A model generated the notes under the pieces. That model searched no databases. It had not been told where the DNA came from and worked only from the letters and a program-made list of their open reading frames with translations. The position numbers and the translations under genes are program-made. A DNA stretch of 64,000 nt, taken from Rhodobacteraceae bacterium HLUCCA12 (GTDB taxonomy: Bacteria > Pseudomonadota > Alphaproteobacteria > Rhodobacterales > Rhodobacteraceae). The stretch spans positions 95,945 to 159,944 of the forward strand of contig LJSV01000008.1 in the NCBI GenBank assembly GCA_001314715.1. Reading direction: 5' to 3'. Each line of letters opens with the position of its first letter. The first letter of the stretch is position 1. Below are positions 36,515 through 45,115 of this stretch, piece after piece.

Positions 36515-38127
36515 GCCCCGCATCCAACACCACCGAATACGATGCCGTAATCATCGGCGGCGGACACAATGCGCTGGTCTGCGCGGGATACCTGGCGCGC
36601 GCGGGGCTCAAGGTCGCGGTGGCCGAGCGCCGCGCCATCGTCGGCGGCGCCTGCGTGACCGAGGAATTCTTTCCCGGCTTTCGCAATTCGTCCTGCGCCT
36701 ATCTGGTCGGGCTGCTGGCACCCGAGGTCATCCGCGACCTTGAGCTTCATCGCCACGGGCTCGAAATCCTGGAACGTCAGGGCGGCACCTTCAGCCCGGC
36801 GCCCGACGGTTCGCATATCGAGCTTCTGGCCGACAAGGCGGCCGTCAAGGCGCAGCTGTCACCCGCCGATGCCGCGGCTTATGACGAGCTTGCGGCGCAG
36901 CTGGACCGTGCCGCGACGGTGATGCGCGCCATCGCGCGCGAGCCTGCGCCCGACATCTCGGGCGGCTGGGGTTCGATGTGGCGGGCGGCGCGTTCGGGCT
37001 GGCACCTGCGCCACCTGCCGGCCGGCGACCGCGCGGATTTCGCCGCCCTGATGCTGAAAAGCCTCGGCGACTTTCTGGATGAGCGCTTCGACAACGCGGC
37101 GTTCAAGGGCGTTTATGGCTTCAAGGGGCTGGTCGGCAACATGGCCAACCCCTATGTCACCGGATCGGCCTATGTGCTGTTGCACCACGTCTTTGGCGAG
37201 GTGAACGGCAAGCGCGGCAAGTGGGGACAACCGCGCGGCGGAATGGGCGCGATCACGCAGGCCCTGCAAAAATCGCTTGAATCGCGGGGCGGGCGGGTGC
37301 TGACCGGCGCGGGCGTGCGCGAAGTCATCGTCGAAAACGGGGTCGAAAACGGGCGCGCGCGCGGCATCGTGCTGGAAAACGGGCACACCCTGCGCGCCCG
37401 AATGGTCGTATCCGGGATCAACCCCAGGCTGCTGTTTCTGAACCTTGTCGATACCGCCCTGCTGGAGCCGCGCTTTCGGCGCCGGATCGAGGCCTGGCGC
37501 TGCCGATCGGGCACGTTTCGCATGAATGTCGCGCTGTCGGAACTGCCCGATTTCGCGGCCCGTCCCGGCACGGCGATGCAGCGCCACCACCAGGGCACGA
37601 TCACCATCGCGCCCTCGCTTGCCTATCTGGAACGCGCCCATGATGACGCGCGCCACAAGGGCTGGTCGGACGCCCCCGTCATATCGATGTGCATACCGAC
37701 CACGATCGACCCCGACCTTGCGCCCGAGGGATGCCATATCGCCGGGCTGTTCTGCCAGCATTTCAACCCCGTGCTGCCCGATGGCGGCAACTGGCACGAC
37801 CACCGCGACACCGTGGCGCGGCACATCATCGAAACGATCGGGCAATACGCGCCCAATTTCCCCGGCGCGGTGCTGGGCTACAAGGCGCTGAGCCCGCTGG
37901 ATCTGGAACAGGAATACGGGCTGGTCGGCGGTGACATCTTTCATGGCGAGATGCATCTGGACCAGCTTTTCAGCCTGCGCCCGGCGGCCGAGGCGGCGGA
38001 TTACACGACCCCGATCCGGGGTCTGTTTCAATGCGCCTCGGGCACGCATCCGGGTGGCGGCGTCACCGGCCTGCCGGGCTGGAACGCGGCGCGCGCCATT
38101 CTTGGGCAGAACCGTCGTCTGGCATAG
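36511..38127 (+). CDS. Phytoene-dehydrogenase-like (PYROXD2-type) FAD oxidoreductase
   Basis: A 538-residue flavoprotein with VIIGGGHNALVCAGYLARAG near 13-32 as the FAD-binding fold and a C-terminal SGTHPGGGVTGLPGWNAARAIL that closes the FAD site, as in carotenoid desaturase-like and PYROXD2 proteins. There are no carotenoid genes near. It overlaps the M81 stop (ATGA), so the two are translationally coupled and probably act on one pathway, for example oxidation of a C-N or C-C bond of an M81 product. That function is inference; the family has many unknown members. Confidence 0.82.
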   Translation: MSPASNTTEYDAVIIGGGHNALVCAGYLARAGLKVAVAERRAIVGGACVTEEFFPGFRNSSCAYLVGLLAPEVIRDLELHRHGLEILERQGGTFSPAPDGSHIELLADKAAVKAQLSPADAAAYDELAAQLDRAATVMRAIAREPAPDISGGWGSMWRAARSGWHLRHLPAGDRADFAALMLKSLGDFLDERFDNAAFKGVYGFKGLVGNMANPYVTGSAYVLLHHVFGEVNGKRGKWGQPRGGMGAITQALQKSLESRGGRVLTGAGVREVIVENGVENGRARGIVLENGHTLRARMVVSGINPRLLFLNLVDTALLEPRFRRRIEAWRCRSGTFRMNVALSELPDFAARPGTAMQRHHQGTITIAPSLAYLERAHDDARHKGWSDAPVISMCIPTTIDPDLAPEGCHIAGLFCQHFNPVLPDGGNWHDHRDTVARHIIETIGQYAPNFPGAVLGYKALSPLDLEQEYGLVGGDIFHGEMHLDQLFSLRPAAEAADYTTPIRGLFQCASGTHPGGGVTGLPGWNAARAILGQNRRLA

Positions 38128-38182
38128 CCACCGTGCCGGCGATAGGATAGGGGCCATGACTGCGGCAAGGAATGGAACATCC

Positions 38183-38971
38183 ATGAACGATGGCAGCGAG
38201 ACGGGCGATTCGGGCGGGGATTTCGTGCGCTCGCTGGCGCGCGGGCTGGCCGTTCTCAAGGCTTTCGACCAGGACAGCCCGGCGATGACGCTCAGCGACG
38301 TGGCCCGCAAGACCGGACTTTCACGCGCCTCGGCCGGACGATTCCTGAAAACGCTGGTGGCACTGGATTACGCCAGTTTCGACGGGCGCGACTACCGGCT
38401 ACGTCCGCGCGTGCTGGAACTGGGGATGGCCTATTTCAGCTCGCATTCCTTTGTCGACATTGCCAACCCCATCCTGAAAGCGGCCGCCGACAAGGCGCAG
38501 GAACCCTGCTCGATGGCGGTGCTGGACGGCGCCGACATCGTCTATGTCGTGCGCCACACGGCCAACCGCATGATGTCGATCAGCATCACCATCGGCAAAC
38601 GCTACCCGGCGCATTACACGTCGCTGGGCTGGGTGCTGCTGGGCGGGCTGGACGATGCCGAGCGCGATCGCATCCTGGCCGAGGCCGAATTGCGGCAGGT
38701 CACGCCGCACACCATCACCGACCGCGACCGCCTGCGCGCGGTCATCGAACAGGGCCGTGCCGATGGCTATTGCGCGGCCGAGAGCCAGCTGGAAACCGGC
38801 ATCCTGTCGATCGCCGTTCCGGTGCGTGACCGCATCGGCACGATCATCGCGGCGATCAACATGGGCGTGCCGGCCTCGCGCCATGACCGCGCCAGCCTGC
38901 GGCGCGCCCTGCTGCCGATCCTCAGGGACGCCGCCGCCGAAATCGAATTCGCACTGTCCAAGCGCCTCTGA
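38183..38971 (+). CDS. IclR-family transcriptional regulator (PcaR/PobR subgroup)
   Basis: A 262-residue regulator. The N-terminal winged helix (about 15-75, FVRSLARGLAVLKAF, TLSDVARKTGLSRASAGRFLKTL) is the PcaR/PobR pattern. The C-terminal IclR effector domain spans about 90-260 (MAVLDGADIVYVVR, GWVLLGGLD, SIAVPVRDRIGTIIAAINMG). The start could also be the ATG at 38156, nine codons upstream. It lies between two units that share tandem GTTC-N7-GAAC type sites, the style of site known for this subgroup, so it is the obvious candidate to bind them. It starts 55 bases after the flavoprotein gene and may be cotranscribed. Confidence 0.9.
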   Translation: MNDGSETGDSGGDFVRSLARGLAVLKAFDQDSPAMTLSDVARKTGLSRASAGRFLKTLVALDYASFDGRDYRLRPRVLELGMAYFSSHSFVDIANPILKAAADKAQEPCSMAVLDGADIVYVVRHTANRMMSISITIGKRYPAHYTSLGWVLLGGLDDAERDRILAEAELRQVTPHTITDRDRLRAVIEQGRADGYCAAESQLETGILSIAVPVRDRIGTIIAAINMGVPASRHDRASLRRALLPILRDAAAEIEFALSKRL

Positions 38972-39001
38972 CCCCCCTGCCCTGATGCGAGCCGGTCCGG
39001 G

Positions 39002-39031
39002 TTGACAGCCGTGCGGCACGCTTGCTAGGCT
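39002..39031 (+). promoter_or_regulatory. Sigma-70-like promoter of the transporter/M81 unit
   Basis: TTGACA (39002-39007), an 18-base spacer, and TAGGCT (39026-39031) preceded by TGC. The arrangement matches the promoter at 34932-34961. Confidence 0.75.
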
Positions 39032-39032
39032 C

Positions 39033-39066
39033 GTTCACAAGGCGAACGCTTGCCCGCCAGGCGAAC
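39033..39066 (+). promoter_or_regulatory. Tandem IclR-type operators before the ABC transporter unit
   Basis: Site 1 is GTTCACAAGGCGAAC (39033-39047). Site 2 is GCCCGCCAGGCGAAC (39052-39066), starting 19 bases later, as at 34964/34983. Both second sites are followed by AAAT or AAA. The position right after the -10 element suits repression. Confidence 0.75.
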
Positions 39067-39099
39067 AAATGCGACCAAACCAGACAGGAAGGATACCCG

Positions 39100-39861
39100 A
39101 TGAGCGCGCAAACACCGGTGTCGGTGCAGGATCTGCACAAGAGCTTCGGTGCGCTGGAAGTGCTCAAGGGAATATCGATGACCGCCGACAAGGGCGATGT
39201 CGTTTCGATCATCGGCGCCAGCGGGTCGGGCAAAAGCACCTTTTTGCGGTGCATCAACCTGCTGGAGACCTATGACAGCGGCGAGATCCGCATCTATGGC
39301 GAGCGGTTGAACGTGCGCCCCGGCGGCAAGGTGGACAACCGCCAGGCCGACCGCATCCGGCGCCGGGTCGGGATGGTGTTTCAAAACTTCAACCTGTGGT
39401 CGCACCGCACGGTCTTGCAAAACCTCACCGAGGCGCCAATCCACGTGCTTGGCCTGCCCCGCAAGGAGGCCGAGGAGCGCGCCGAGGCCCTTCTGGAAAA
39501 GGTGGGCATCCGCGACAAGCGCCACAGCTACCCGTCGCACCTGTCCGGGGGCCAGCAGCAGCGCGCCGCCATCGCCCGTGCCCTGGCGATGGAACCCGAT
39601 GTGCTGTTGTTCGACGAGCCCACATCGGCGCTTGACCCCGAACTGGTGGGCGAGGTTCTGCGCGTCATGCGCGCATTGGCCGAGGAAGATCGCACCATGA
39701 TCATCGTCACCCACGAGATGCGCTTTGCGCGCGAAGTCTCTTCAAAGGCGCTGTATTTCCATCAGGGCCGGATCGAAGAGGAAGGCCCGCCATCGCAGGT
39801 CTTCGACGCACCGTTGTCAGACCGCTGCCGGCAATTCGTCAGCCAGTCTTTCGACACCTGA
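39100..39861 (+). CDS. Polar amino-acid ABC transporter, ATP-binding subunit
   Basis: A 253-residue ATPase of the HisP/GlnQ type. Walker A is GASGSGKST (about 39-47), the Q-loop is in VFQNFNLW, the signature is LSGGQQQRAA, and Walker B is LLFDEPTSALDPE. AGGAAGGA precedes the ATG at 39100. First gene of a unit with its binding protein, two permeases, an M81 enzyme and an aminotransferase. Confidence 0.95.
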   Translation: MSAQTPVSVQDLHKSFGALEVLKGISMTADKGDVVSIIGASGSGKSTFLRCINLLETYDSGEIRIYGERLNVRPGGKVDNRQADRIRRRVGMVFQNFNLWSHRTVLQNLTEAPIHVLGLPRKEAEERAEALLEKVGIRDKRHSYPSHLSGGQQQRAAIARALAMEPDVLLFDEPTSALDPELVGEVLRVMRALAEEDRTMIIVTHEMRFAREVSSKALYFHQGRIEEEGPPSQVFDAPLSDRCRQFVSQSFDT

Positions 39862-39895
39862 AACAAGAACAGTATCTACCAGGGAGCCTGACCAC

Positions 39896-40663
39896 ATGAC
39901 GACCAAGACCTTTTCCATCGCCCTTGCCGCACTGGGCCTGAGCACGCTTGCCGCGCAGGCCGATCCGCTGCGCATCGCCACCGAGGGTGCCTATCCGCCG
40001 TTCAATTTCGTCGATGCCTCGGGCGAGTTGCAGGGCTTCGATGTCGATATCGCCAACGCACTTTGCGACGTGATGGAGATCGAATGCGAGATCACGGCGC
40101 AAGCCTGGGACGGCATCATTCCCGGTCTCAATGCCGGGCGCTATGACGCGATCGTCGCGTCGATGTCGATCACGCCGGAACGCGAGGAGGCGGTGAATTT
40201 CACCCAGCCCTATTACCAGGCCGGCGCCGTTCTGGTCGCGCCCGAAGGGTCCGACATCATGCCCGAGCCCGACAGCATGGCCGGCCAGCTGATCGGCGTG
40301 CAGCGCGCCTCGACCTATGCCAACCTGATCGAGGAACGCTTTCCCGAAGCCGATGTCCGGCTCTACGACACCGTTGAAAACCACAACCTCGACCTGATTT
40401 CCGGCCGCCTCGACGGGGTGATCGCGCAGCGTATCTTCATGTCGAACTGGCTGGACAGCGACGATGGCGAAGGGTTCGAGATGAAGGGCGACGCCATGCT
40501 CGACCCCGACATCCTGGGCCTGGGCGCGGGCGTTGCCGTGCGCAAGGACGACACGGAACTGCTGGACCGGTTGAACGACGCACTGGATACGATCATGGAT
40601 AACGGCACCTATGCCGAGATCAACGATCGTTATTTCGACGTCAGCCTGATGCCGCAACGCTGA
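39896..40663 (+). CDS. Polar amino-acid ABC transporter, substrate-binding protein
   Basis: A 255-residue periplasmic protein (family 3). The signal peptide is residues 1-22 (AAQA-DP). TEGAYPPFNFVDASGELQGFDVDIANALC is the family start. The ligand-binding Arg usually found after IGVQ is present as IGVQRAS, and the aspartate of the second lobe lies in SGRLDGVIAQ. Family 3 proteins bind amino acids, opines or similar amino-carboxylates. A strong hairpin follows its stop (40670-40693). Confidence 0.93.
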   Translation: MTTKTFSIALAALGLSTLAAQADPLRIATEGAYPPFNFVDASGELQGFDVDIANALCDVMEIECEITAQAWDGIIPGLNAGRYDAIVASMSITPEREEAVNFTQPYYQAGAVLVAPEGSDIMPEPDSMAGQLIGVQRASTYANLIEERFPEADVRLYDTVENHNLDLISGRLDGVIAQRIFMSNWLDSDDGEGFEMKGDAMLDPDILGLGAGVAVRKDDTELLDRLNDALDTIMDNGTYAEINDRYFDVSLMPQR

Positions 40664-40669
40664 TCGCGC

Positions 40670-40693
40670 GCCCCGGCGCCGGCGCGCCGGGGC
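40670..40693 (+). other. Perfect 10-bp intercistronic hairpin after the binding-protein gene
   Basis: GCCCCGGCGC (40670-40679) and GCGCCGGGGC (40684-40693) with the loop CGGC. It sits 6 bases after the binding-protein stop and 25 before the first permease. There is no U-run, so it is probably an mRNA-stabilising or partially terminating structure that gives more binding protein than permease, as in other ABC operons. Confidence 0.75.
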
Positions 40694-40718
40694 ATTCGCC
40701 TGAACCGGGATTGCCGCG

Positions 40719-41417
40719 ATGTTTGACTTGCAGGGCTTTGGCCCAACGCTGCTTGTGGGCGCCTGGATGACGATCCAGGTGGCGCTGACCGCCGCATTCT
40801 TCGGCGTATTGCTGGGGCTGGGCGTCGCGCTGATGAAGCTGTCCACCAGCCGCATCGCACGCCTGTTGGGCGACATCTATACCACCGTGCTGCGCGGCGT
40901 GCCGATTCTGGTGGTGATCTTGCTGTTCTATTTCGGCGCAATTTCAGCGGTCAACGCCCTTGCCGATAGCCTGGGGCATGGCGATTTCATCGACATCAAC
41001 GCCTTTGTCGCCGGAACGGCGGCCCTGGCACTGGCCTTCGGGGCCTATGCCACCGAGGTCTTTCGCGGCGCCTTTCAGGCCATCCCCAAGGGCCAGATCG
41101 AGGCCGCGCGCGCGCTCGGCATGTCGCGCTTCACCGCCTTTCGCCGTGTCTCGCTGCCGCAGGTCTGGCGGTTGGCGCTGCCGGGGCTGGGCAACATCTT
41201 TCTGGTGATCCTCAAGGAAACCGCGCTGGTCTCGGTGATCGGCCTTGAAGAACTGATGCGAAAGACCGAATTCGCCGTCGGCTTCACCCGCCAGCCCTTC
41301 ACCTTCTTCCTGTTCGCGGCCTGCCTGTATCTGGCCATGACCATCGTGACCATGATCGCGCTGCAATGGCTGGAACGGCGCGCCAATCGCGGTATCGCGG
41401 GGGGGGCGGGCGCATGA
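40719..41417 (+). CDS. Polar amino-acid ABC transporter, permease 1 (HisQ type)
   Basis: A 232-residue permease with about five hydrophobic helices. VLRGVPILVVILLFYF and the EAA loop EAARALGMSRFTAFRRVSLPQ are characteristic of HisQ/HisM permeases. It overlaps the second permease gene by four bases. Confidence 0.94.
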   Translation: MFDLQGFGPTLLVGAWMTIQVALTAAFFGVLLGLGVALMKLSTSRIARLLGDIYTTVLRGVPILVVILLFYFGAISAVNALADSLGHGDFIDINAFVAGTAALALAFGAYATEVFRGAFQAIPKGQIEAARALGMSRFTAFRRVSLPQVWRLALPGLGNIFLVILKETALVSVIGLEELMRKTEFAVGFTRQPFTFFLFAACLYLAMTIVTMIALQWLERRANRGIAGGAGA

Positions 41418-42166
41418 ACTACCAGGTCATGATCGACAGCCTGCCTGACCTTCTGGGCGGCGCATTGCTGACATTGGAACTGGTCGCGCTGGCGGCCGTG
41501 GTCGGCTTTGCCGTGGCGCTGCCGGTAGCGCTTGCGCGCCTGACGCGCCGCCCGTTGCTGTGGATGCCGGCCTATGGCTTTGTCTTCTTTTTTCGCGGAA
41601 CGCCGCTGCTGGTTCAGATCTTCCTGATCTATTACGGTTTTTCACAATTCCCCGAGATCCGCGCCTCGGCGCTCTGGCCGATCCTGCGCGAGCCCTACTG
41701 GTGCGCGCTGATCGCCTTTTCGCTCAACACCTCGGCCTATACCGCCGAGATCATGCGCGGCGCGATCCAGGCGGTTCCGCGCGGCCAGATCGAGGCGGCG
41801 ATGGCCACCGGCATGTCGCGCCTGACACGGCTGCGCCGGGTGGTGCTGCCGCAGGCCATGCGCATCGGGCTGCCGGCCTATTCGAACGAGGTGATCTTGC
41901 TGGTCAAGGCCAGTTCCCTGGCCTCGACCGTCACGCTGATGGATTTGACGGGCACGGCCCGCACCATTGCCTCGACCAACTACATGCCGGTCGAGCTGCT
42001 GACCACCGCAGCGCTGATCTATCTGGCGATCAACTTCACCCTGACCCGCGTCTTCAAGGGGATCGAATACCTGGTCTCGGGCGAGAACCGCGCGGCGGTG
42101 AACGACCCGCTCATGCAGGCGGGGCTGAACGACCCCGACGCCTTGCACAAGATCGCCGAGAAATGA
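41414..42166 (+). CDS. Polar amino-acid ABC transporter, permease 2 (HisM type)
   Basis: A 250-residue permease with about five helices. FFRGTPLLVQIFLIYYG and the EAA loop EAAMATGMSRLTRLRRVVLPQ are diagnostic. The C-terminus extends about 20 polar residues beyond the last helix. ATGA overlaps join it to the first permease and to the second M81 gene, so the M81 enzyme is translated together with the transporter. Confidence 0.94.
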   Translation: MNYQVMIDSLPDLLGGALLTLELVALAAVVGFAVALPVALARLTRRPLLWMPAYGFVFFFRGTPLLVQIFLIYYGFSQFPEIRASALWPILREPYWCALIAFSLNTSAYTAEIMRGAIQAVPRGQIEAAMATGMSRLTRLRRVVLPQAMRIGLPAYSNEVILLVKASSLASTVTLMDLTGTARTIASTNYMPVELLTTAALIYLAINFTLTRVFKGIEYLVSGENRAAVNDPLMQAGLNDPDALHKIAEK

Positions 42167-43755
42167 CCGCGCCCCGGCCCGTCACGACCGACTCGCACGG
42201 CGCGGCGCCGCGTGTGCTGATCGCCGCGATTCTGCATGAAACCAACACCTTCAACCACGTGCCGACACGGCTGGACGATTTCGAAGGGCGCTATCTGTGC
42301 CTCGATGCCCCGGCGATCCGCGAGCGCCTTGGCGGCACCGCAACCGAGATCGGCGGTTTTCTGCAGGCGGCATCCGAACGGGGCTGGCACACCGAACTGG
42401 CACTCGCCGCGGCCGCGGGCCCGTCAGGGCCGCTGGACGCCGGGGATTGGGACACCCTCAAGTCCCGGTTGCTGACCGCCGCCGCCCGGCAACCCGTGGA
42501 TGGCGTCCTGCTGGCCTTGCATGGCGCCATGGTCACGCAAGACGACCGCGACCCCGAAGGCACCTTGCTGCACGCCCTGCGCCAGACCCTGCCGCCGGGA
42601 ACGCCGGTCGTGGTCACGCTGGACATGCATGCCAATGTCAGCCCGCGCATGGTGGCCCATGCGGATGCCTTTTTCGCCTATGAGACCTATCCGCATATCG
42701 ACCACGCCGAACGCGCGCAGGACGCCGCAGCGGCGCTGGCGCGCCTGCTGGCCCTGCCGCCGGGACGCCGGGCGACGCGGCGCGCGCTGCTGCGGCCGCC
42801 GATGCTGGATGCGGCCGATCATGGCCGCACCGACCCGCCCGGCCCGATGAACCAGTTGGTTGCACAGTCGCGCGCCCTGCGTGACGACCCCGCCGTCCTT
42901 GCCAGCGCGCTGACAATCGGCTTTCCCTGGGCCGATGTCCCCGAGGCCGGCCCAGCGGTGGTGGTCACGGTCCTTGACGACGGCGGGTCTGACCCCGCGC
43001 AACTTGGCCTGCCGCTTGCAAGGGCGATGTGGCAGACGCGCGACCAGACCCAGCTTGATTTCACCACGCCCGAGGCCGCGATGACGCTGGCCCGCCAGGG
43101 CCGGCCCGGCGATGCCCCGCTGGTTCTGGCCGATTTTGCCGACAATCCGGCCGGCGGCGCCTATGGCGACAGCACCAACCTGCTGCGCGCCATGATCGCG
43201 GCCGATCTGGACAATGCCGCCTTTGCCACCCTCGCCGATCCGATGGCCGTGCAGGCCGCCATCCGTGCCGGTGAAGGCGCCATGCTGGGCTGCGCGCTGG
43301 GCGGCCGCCAGACACCTGCGCTGACGCCGCCACTGCCGGTCTCGGCGCGGATCGAGCGGTTGCATGATGGCCGCTTTCGCTGCCGGGGGCCGGTGTTGCG
43401 CGGCGTGCAGGTCGATATGGGACCAACCGCGCTTTTGCGGATCGGCGGCATTCGGGTCATCGTCTCCACCCGCGCGCTTGCCGTCACGGATGTGAACCTG
43501 TTTCACGCCCTCGGGCTGGACCCCGCGCGCCTGACCACCATCGCACTGAAAAGCCGCAACCATCACCGCGCCGCCTTCGGCCCGCTGGCCCGCCAGATCG
43601 TGCTTGTCGATGCCGGCGGCATCGCCACGATGCAACTGGCGACAATCGCCTATGCCAACCTGCCGCGGCCGATCTGGCCGCTGGACCCCGACGTCAATGA
43701 CCAGGATATCCGCATTCAGGAGTTCACCACCCATGACCAGCCTGCCCAGCAATGA
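42163..43755 (+). CDS. M81 family (MlrC-like) metallohydrolase 2
   Basis: A 530-residue M81 protein with the canonical motifs: HETNTF (25-30), ALHGAMVT (about 127), TLDMHANVS (about 157) and YETYPHID (about 178). It is clearly diverged from the first M81 protein, which lacks the first His. No signal peptide, so it acts in the cytoplasm on imported material. It overlaps the permease stop (ATGA) and overlaps the aminotransferase start by 23 bases. The C-terminus carries about 40 residues (WPLDPDVNDQDIRIQEF) beyond the usual end. Confidence 0.88.
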   Translation: MTAPRPVTTDSHGAAPRVLIAAILHETNTFNHVPTRLDDFEGRYLCLDAPAIRERLGGTATEIGGFLQAASERGWHTELALAAAAGPSGPLDAGDWDTLKSRLLTAAARQPVDGVLLALHGAMVTQDDRDPEGTLLHALRQTLPPGTPVVVTLDMHANVSPRMVAHADAFFAYETYPHIDHAERAQDAAAALARLLALPPGRRATRRALLRPPMLDAADHGRTDPPGPMNQLVAQSRALRDDPAVLASALTIGFPWADVPEAGPAVVVTVLDDGGSDPAQLGLPLARAMWQTRDQTQLDFTTPEAAMTLARQGRPGDAPLVLADFADNPAGGAYGDSTNLLRAMIAADLDNAAFATLADPMAVQAAIRAGEGAMLGCALGGRQTPALTPPLPVSARIERLHDGRFRCRGPVLRGVQVDMGPTALLRIGGIRVIVSTRALAVTDVNLFHALGLDPARLTTIALKSRNHHRAAFGPLARQIVLVDAGGIATMQLATIAYANLPRPIWPLDPDVNDQDIRIQEFTTHDQPAQQ

Positions 43756-45106
43756 CCGCAACGCCGTCACCGCGCGCTTGCAGGAAACCGACCTGCGCCA
43801 CCACATGCACCCCTTTGCCGATCACCAGGAACTGGTCGGCGACGGTGGCGCGCGGGTGATCGTGCGCGCGCAGGGCAGCGCGCTTTGGGACAGCGAGGGC
43901 CGGCGCCTTCTGGACGGGATGGGGGGGCTCTGGTGCGTCAACCTGGGCTATGGGCGGCAGGAACTGGTCGATGCCGCGGCCCGCCAGATGCAGGAGTTGC
44001 CCTATTACAATACCTTCTTCAAGACCACGACGCCCGTTGCCGCCGAACTGGCCGCCGACCTGGCCGAACTGGCACCGCCGGGCCTGTCACGGGTGTTTTT
44101 CGCCAATTCCGGGTCCGAGGCCAACGACACCAATATCCGGCTGGTGCGCAGCTACTGGTCGCGGATGGGCAAGCCGCAAAAACGCGCGATCATCAGCCGC
44201 ACCTATGCCTATCACGGCTCGACCATCGCGGCGGCAAGCCTGACCGGGCTGGTATCGATGCACGACATCCCCGGCGTGCCCATGGCCGATATCGACCACG
44301 CGCCGGCGCCGTTCTGGTGGGCTGATGGCGGCACGCAAACGCCCGAGGAACACGGCCAGGCCTGTGCCGCGGCGCTTGAGGCGATGATCCTCGACATCGG
44401 CCCCGACAACGTCGGCGCCTTCATCGGCGAGCCGGTGATGGGTGCGGGCGGCGTGCTGGTGCCGCCAGCGGGGTATTGGGACGCGGTGCAACGCATCTGC
44501 CGCAAGCATGACATCCTGCTGATCGCCGATGAGGTGATCTGCGGCTTCGGGCGCACCGGCAACTGGTTCGGCAGTCAGACCTATGACATCGCCCCCGATA
44601 TCATGACCGTGGCCAAGGGCCTGTCGTCGGGGTATCTGCCGATCTCGGCCTCGATCATCGGCGACCGGGTGGCGGGGGTGCTGATGGATCAGCCGGGCCG
44701 GTTCCCGCATGGCTATACCTATTCCGGCCATCCTGCCGCCGCCGCCGTCGCGCGCGAGACCATCCGGCTGATGAAGGCCGAAAACCTGGTCGAGCGGGTT
44801 CGCGACGATATCGGCCCCTATTTCCAGCAGCGGCTTGCCAGCCTGCTGGATCATCCGCGCGTGGGCGAGGTGCGCGGGGTCGGCCTGATGGCCGCGGTGG
44901 AACTGATACGCGACAAGGCCGGGCGCACGCCGGTCGCGCCCGTGGGCAGCCTGGCCACCCCGGTGCGCAACCTGTGTTTCGAGCGCGGACTGGTCACACG
45001 CGCGGTGCGCGATTGCCTGCTGTTCTCGCCGCCGCTGGTGATCACCCATGCCGAGGTCGATGAACTGGTGACGATCCTGCGCGGCTGTATCGACGCGGTG
45101 GAATAG
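43733..45106 (+). CDS. Class-III omega-aminotransferase
   Basis: A 457-residue PLP enzyme of the omega-amino-acid:pyruvate type. SGSEANDTNIRL, AYHGST, ADEVICGFGRTG (PLP Asp) and TVAKGLSSGYLP (Schiff-base Lys) are present in order, and the N-terminus HHMHPFADHQEL is typical of this group. It probably moves the amino group of an M81 product, or of the imported amine, to pyruvate. The ATG at 43733 has AGGAG 10 bases upstream and lies inside the M81 gene; last gene of the unit. Confidence 0.92.
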   Translation: MTSLPSNDRNAVTARLQETDLRHHMHPFADHQELVGDGGARVIVRAQGSALWDSEGRRLLDGMGGLWCVNLGYGRQELVDAAARQMQELPYYNTFFKTTTPVAAELAADLAELAPPGLSRVFFANSGSEANDTNIRLVRSYWSRMGKPQKRAIISRTYAYHGSTIAAASLTGLVSMHDIPGVPMADIDHAPAPFWWADGGTQTPEEHGQACAAALEAMILDIGPDNVGAFIGEPVMGAGGVLVPPAGYWDAVQRICRKHDILLIADEVICGFGRTGNWFGSQTYDIAPDIMTVAKGLSSGYLPISASIIGDRVAGVLMDQPGRFPHGYTYSGHPAAAAVARETIRLMKAENLVERVRDDIGPYFQQRLASLLDHPRVGEVRGVGLMAAVELIRDKAGRTPVAPVGSLATPVRNLCFERGLVTRAVRDCLLFSPPLVITHAEVDELVTILRGCIDAVE

Positions 45107-45115
45107 GCCACACAC

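Noticed and set aside
36511..38127. Carotenoid desaturase (crtI)
   Set aside because: The fold matches, but there are no other carotenoid genes and it is coupled to an M81 enzyme; PYROXD2-like is the better description.
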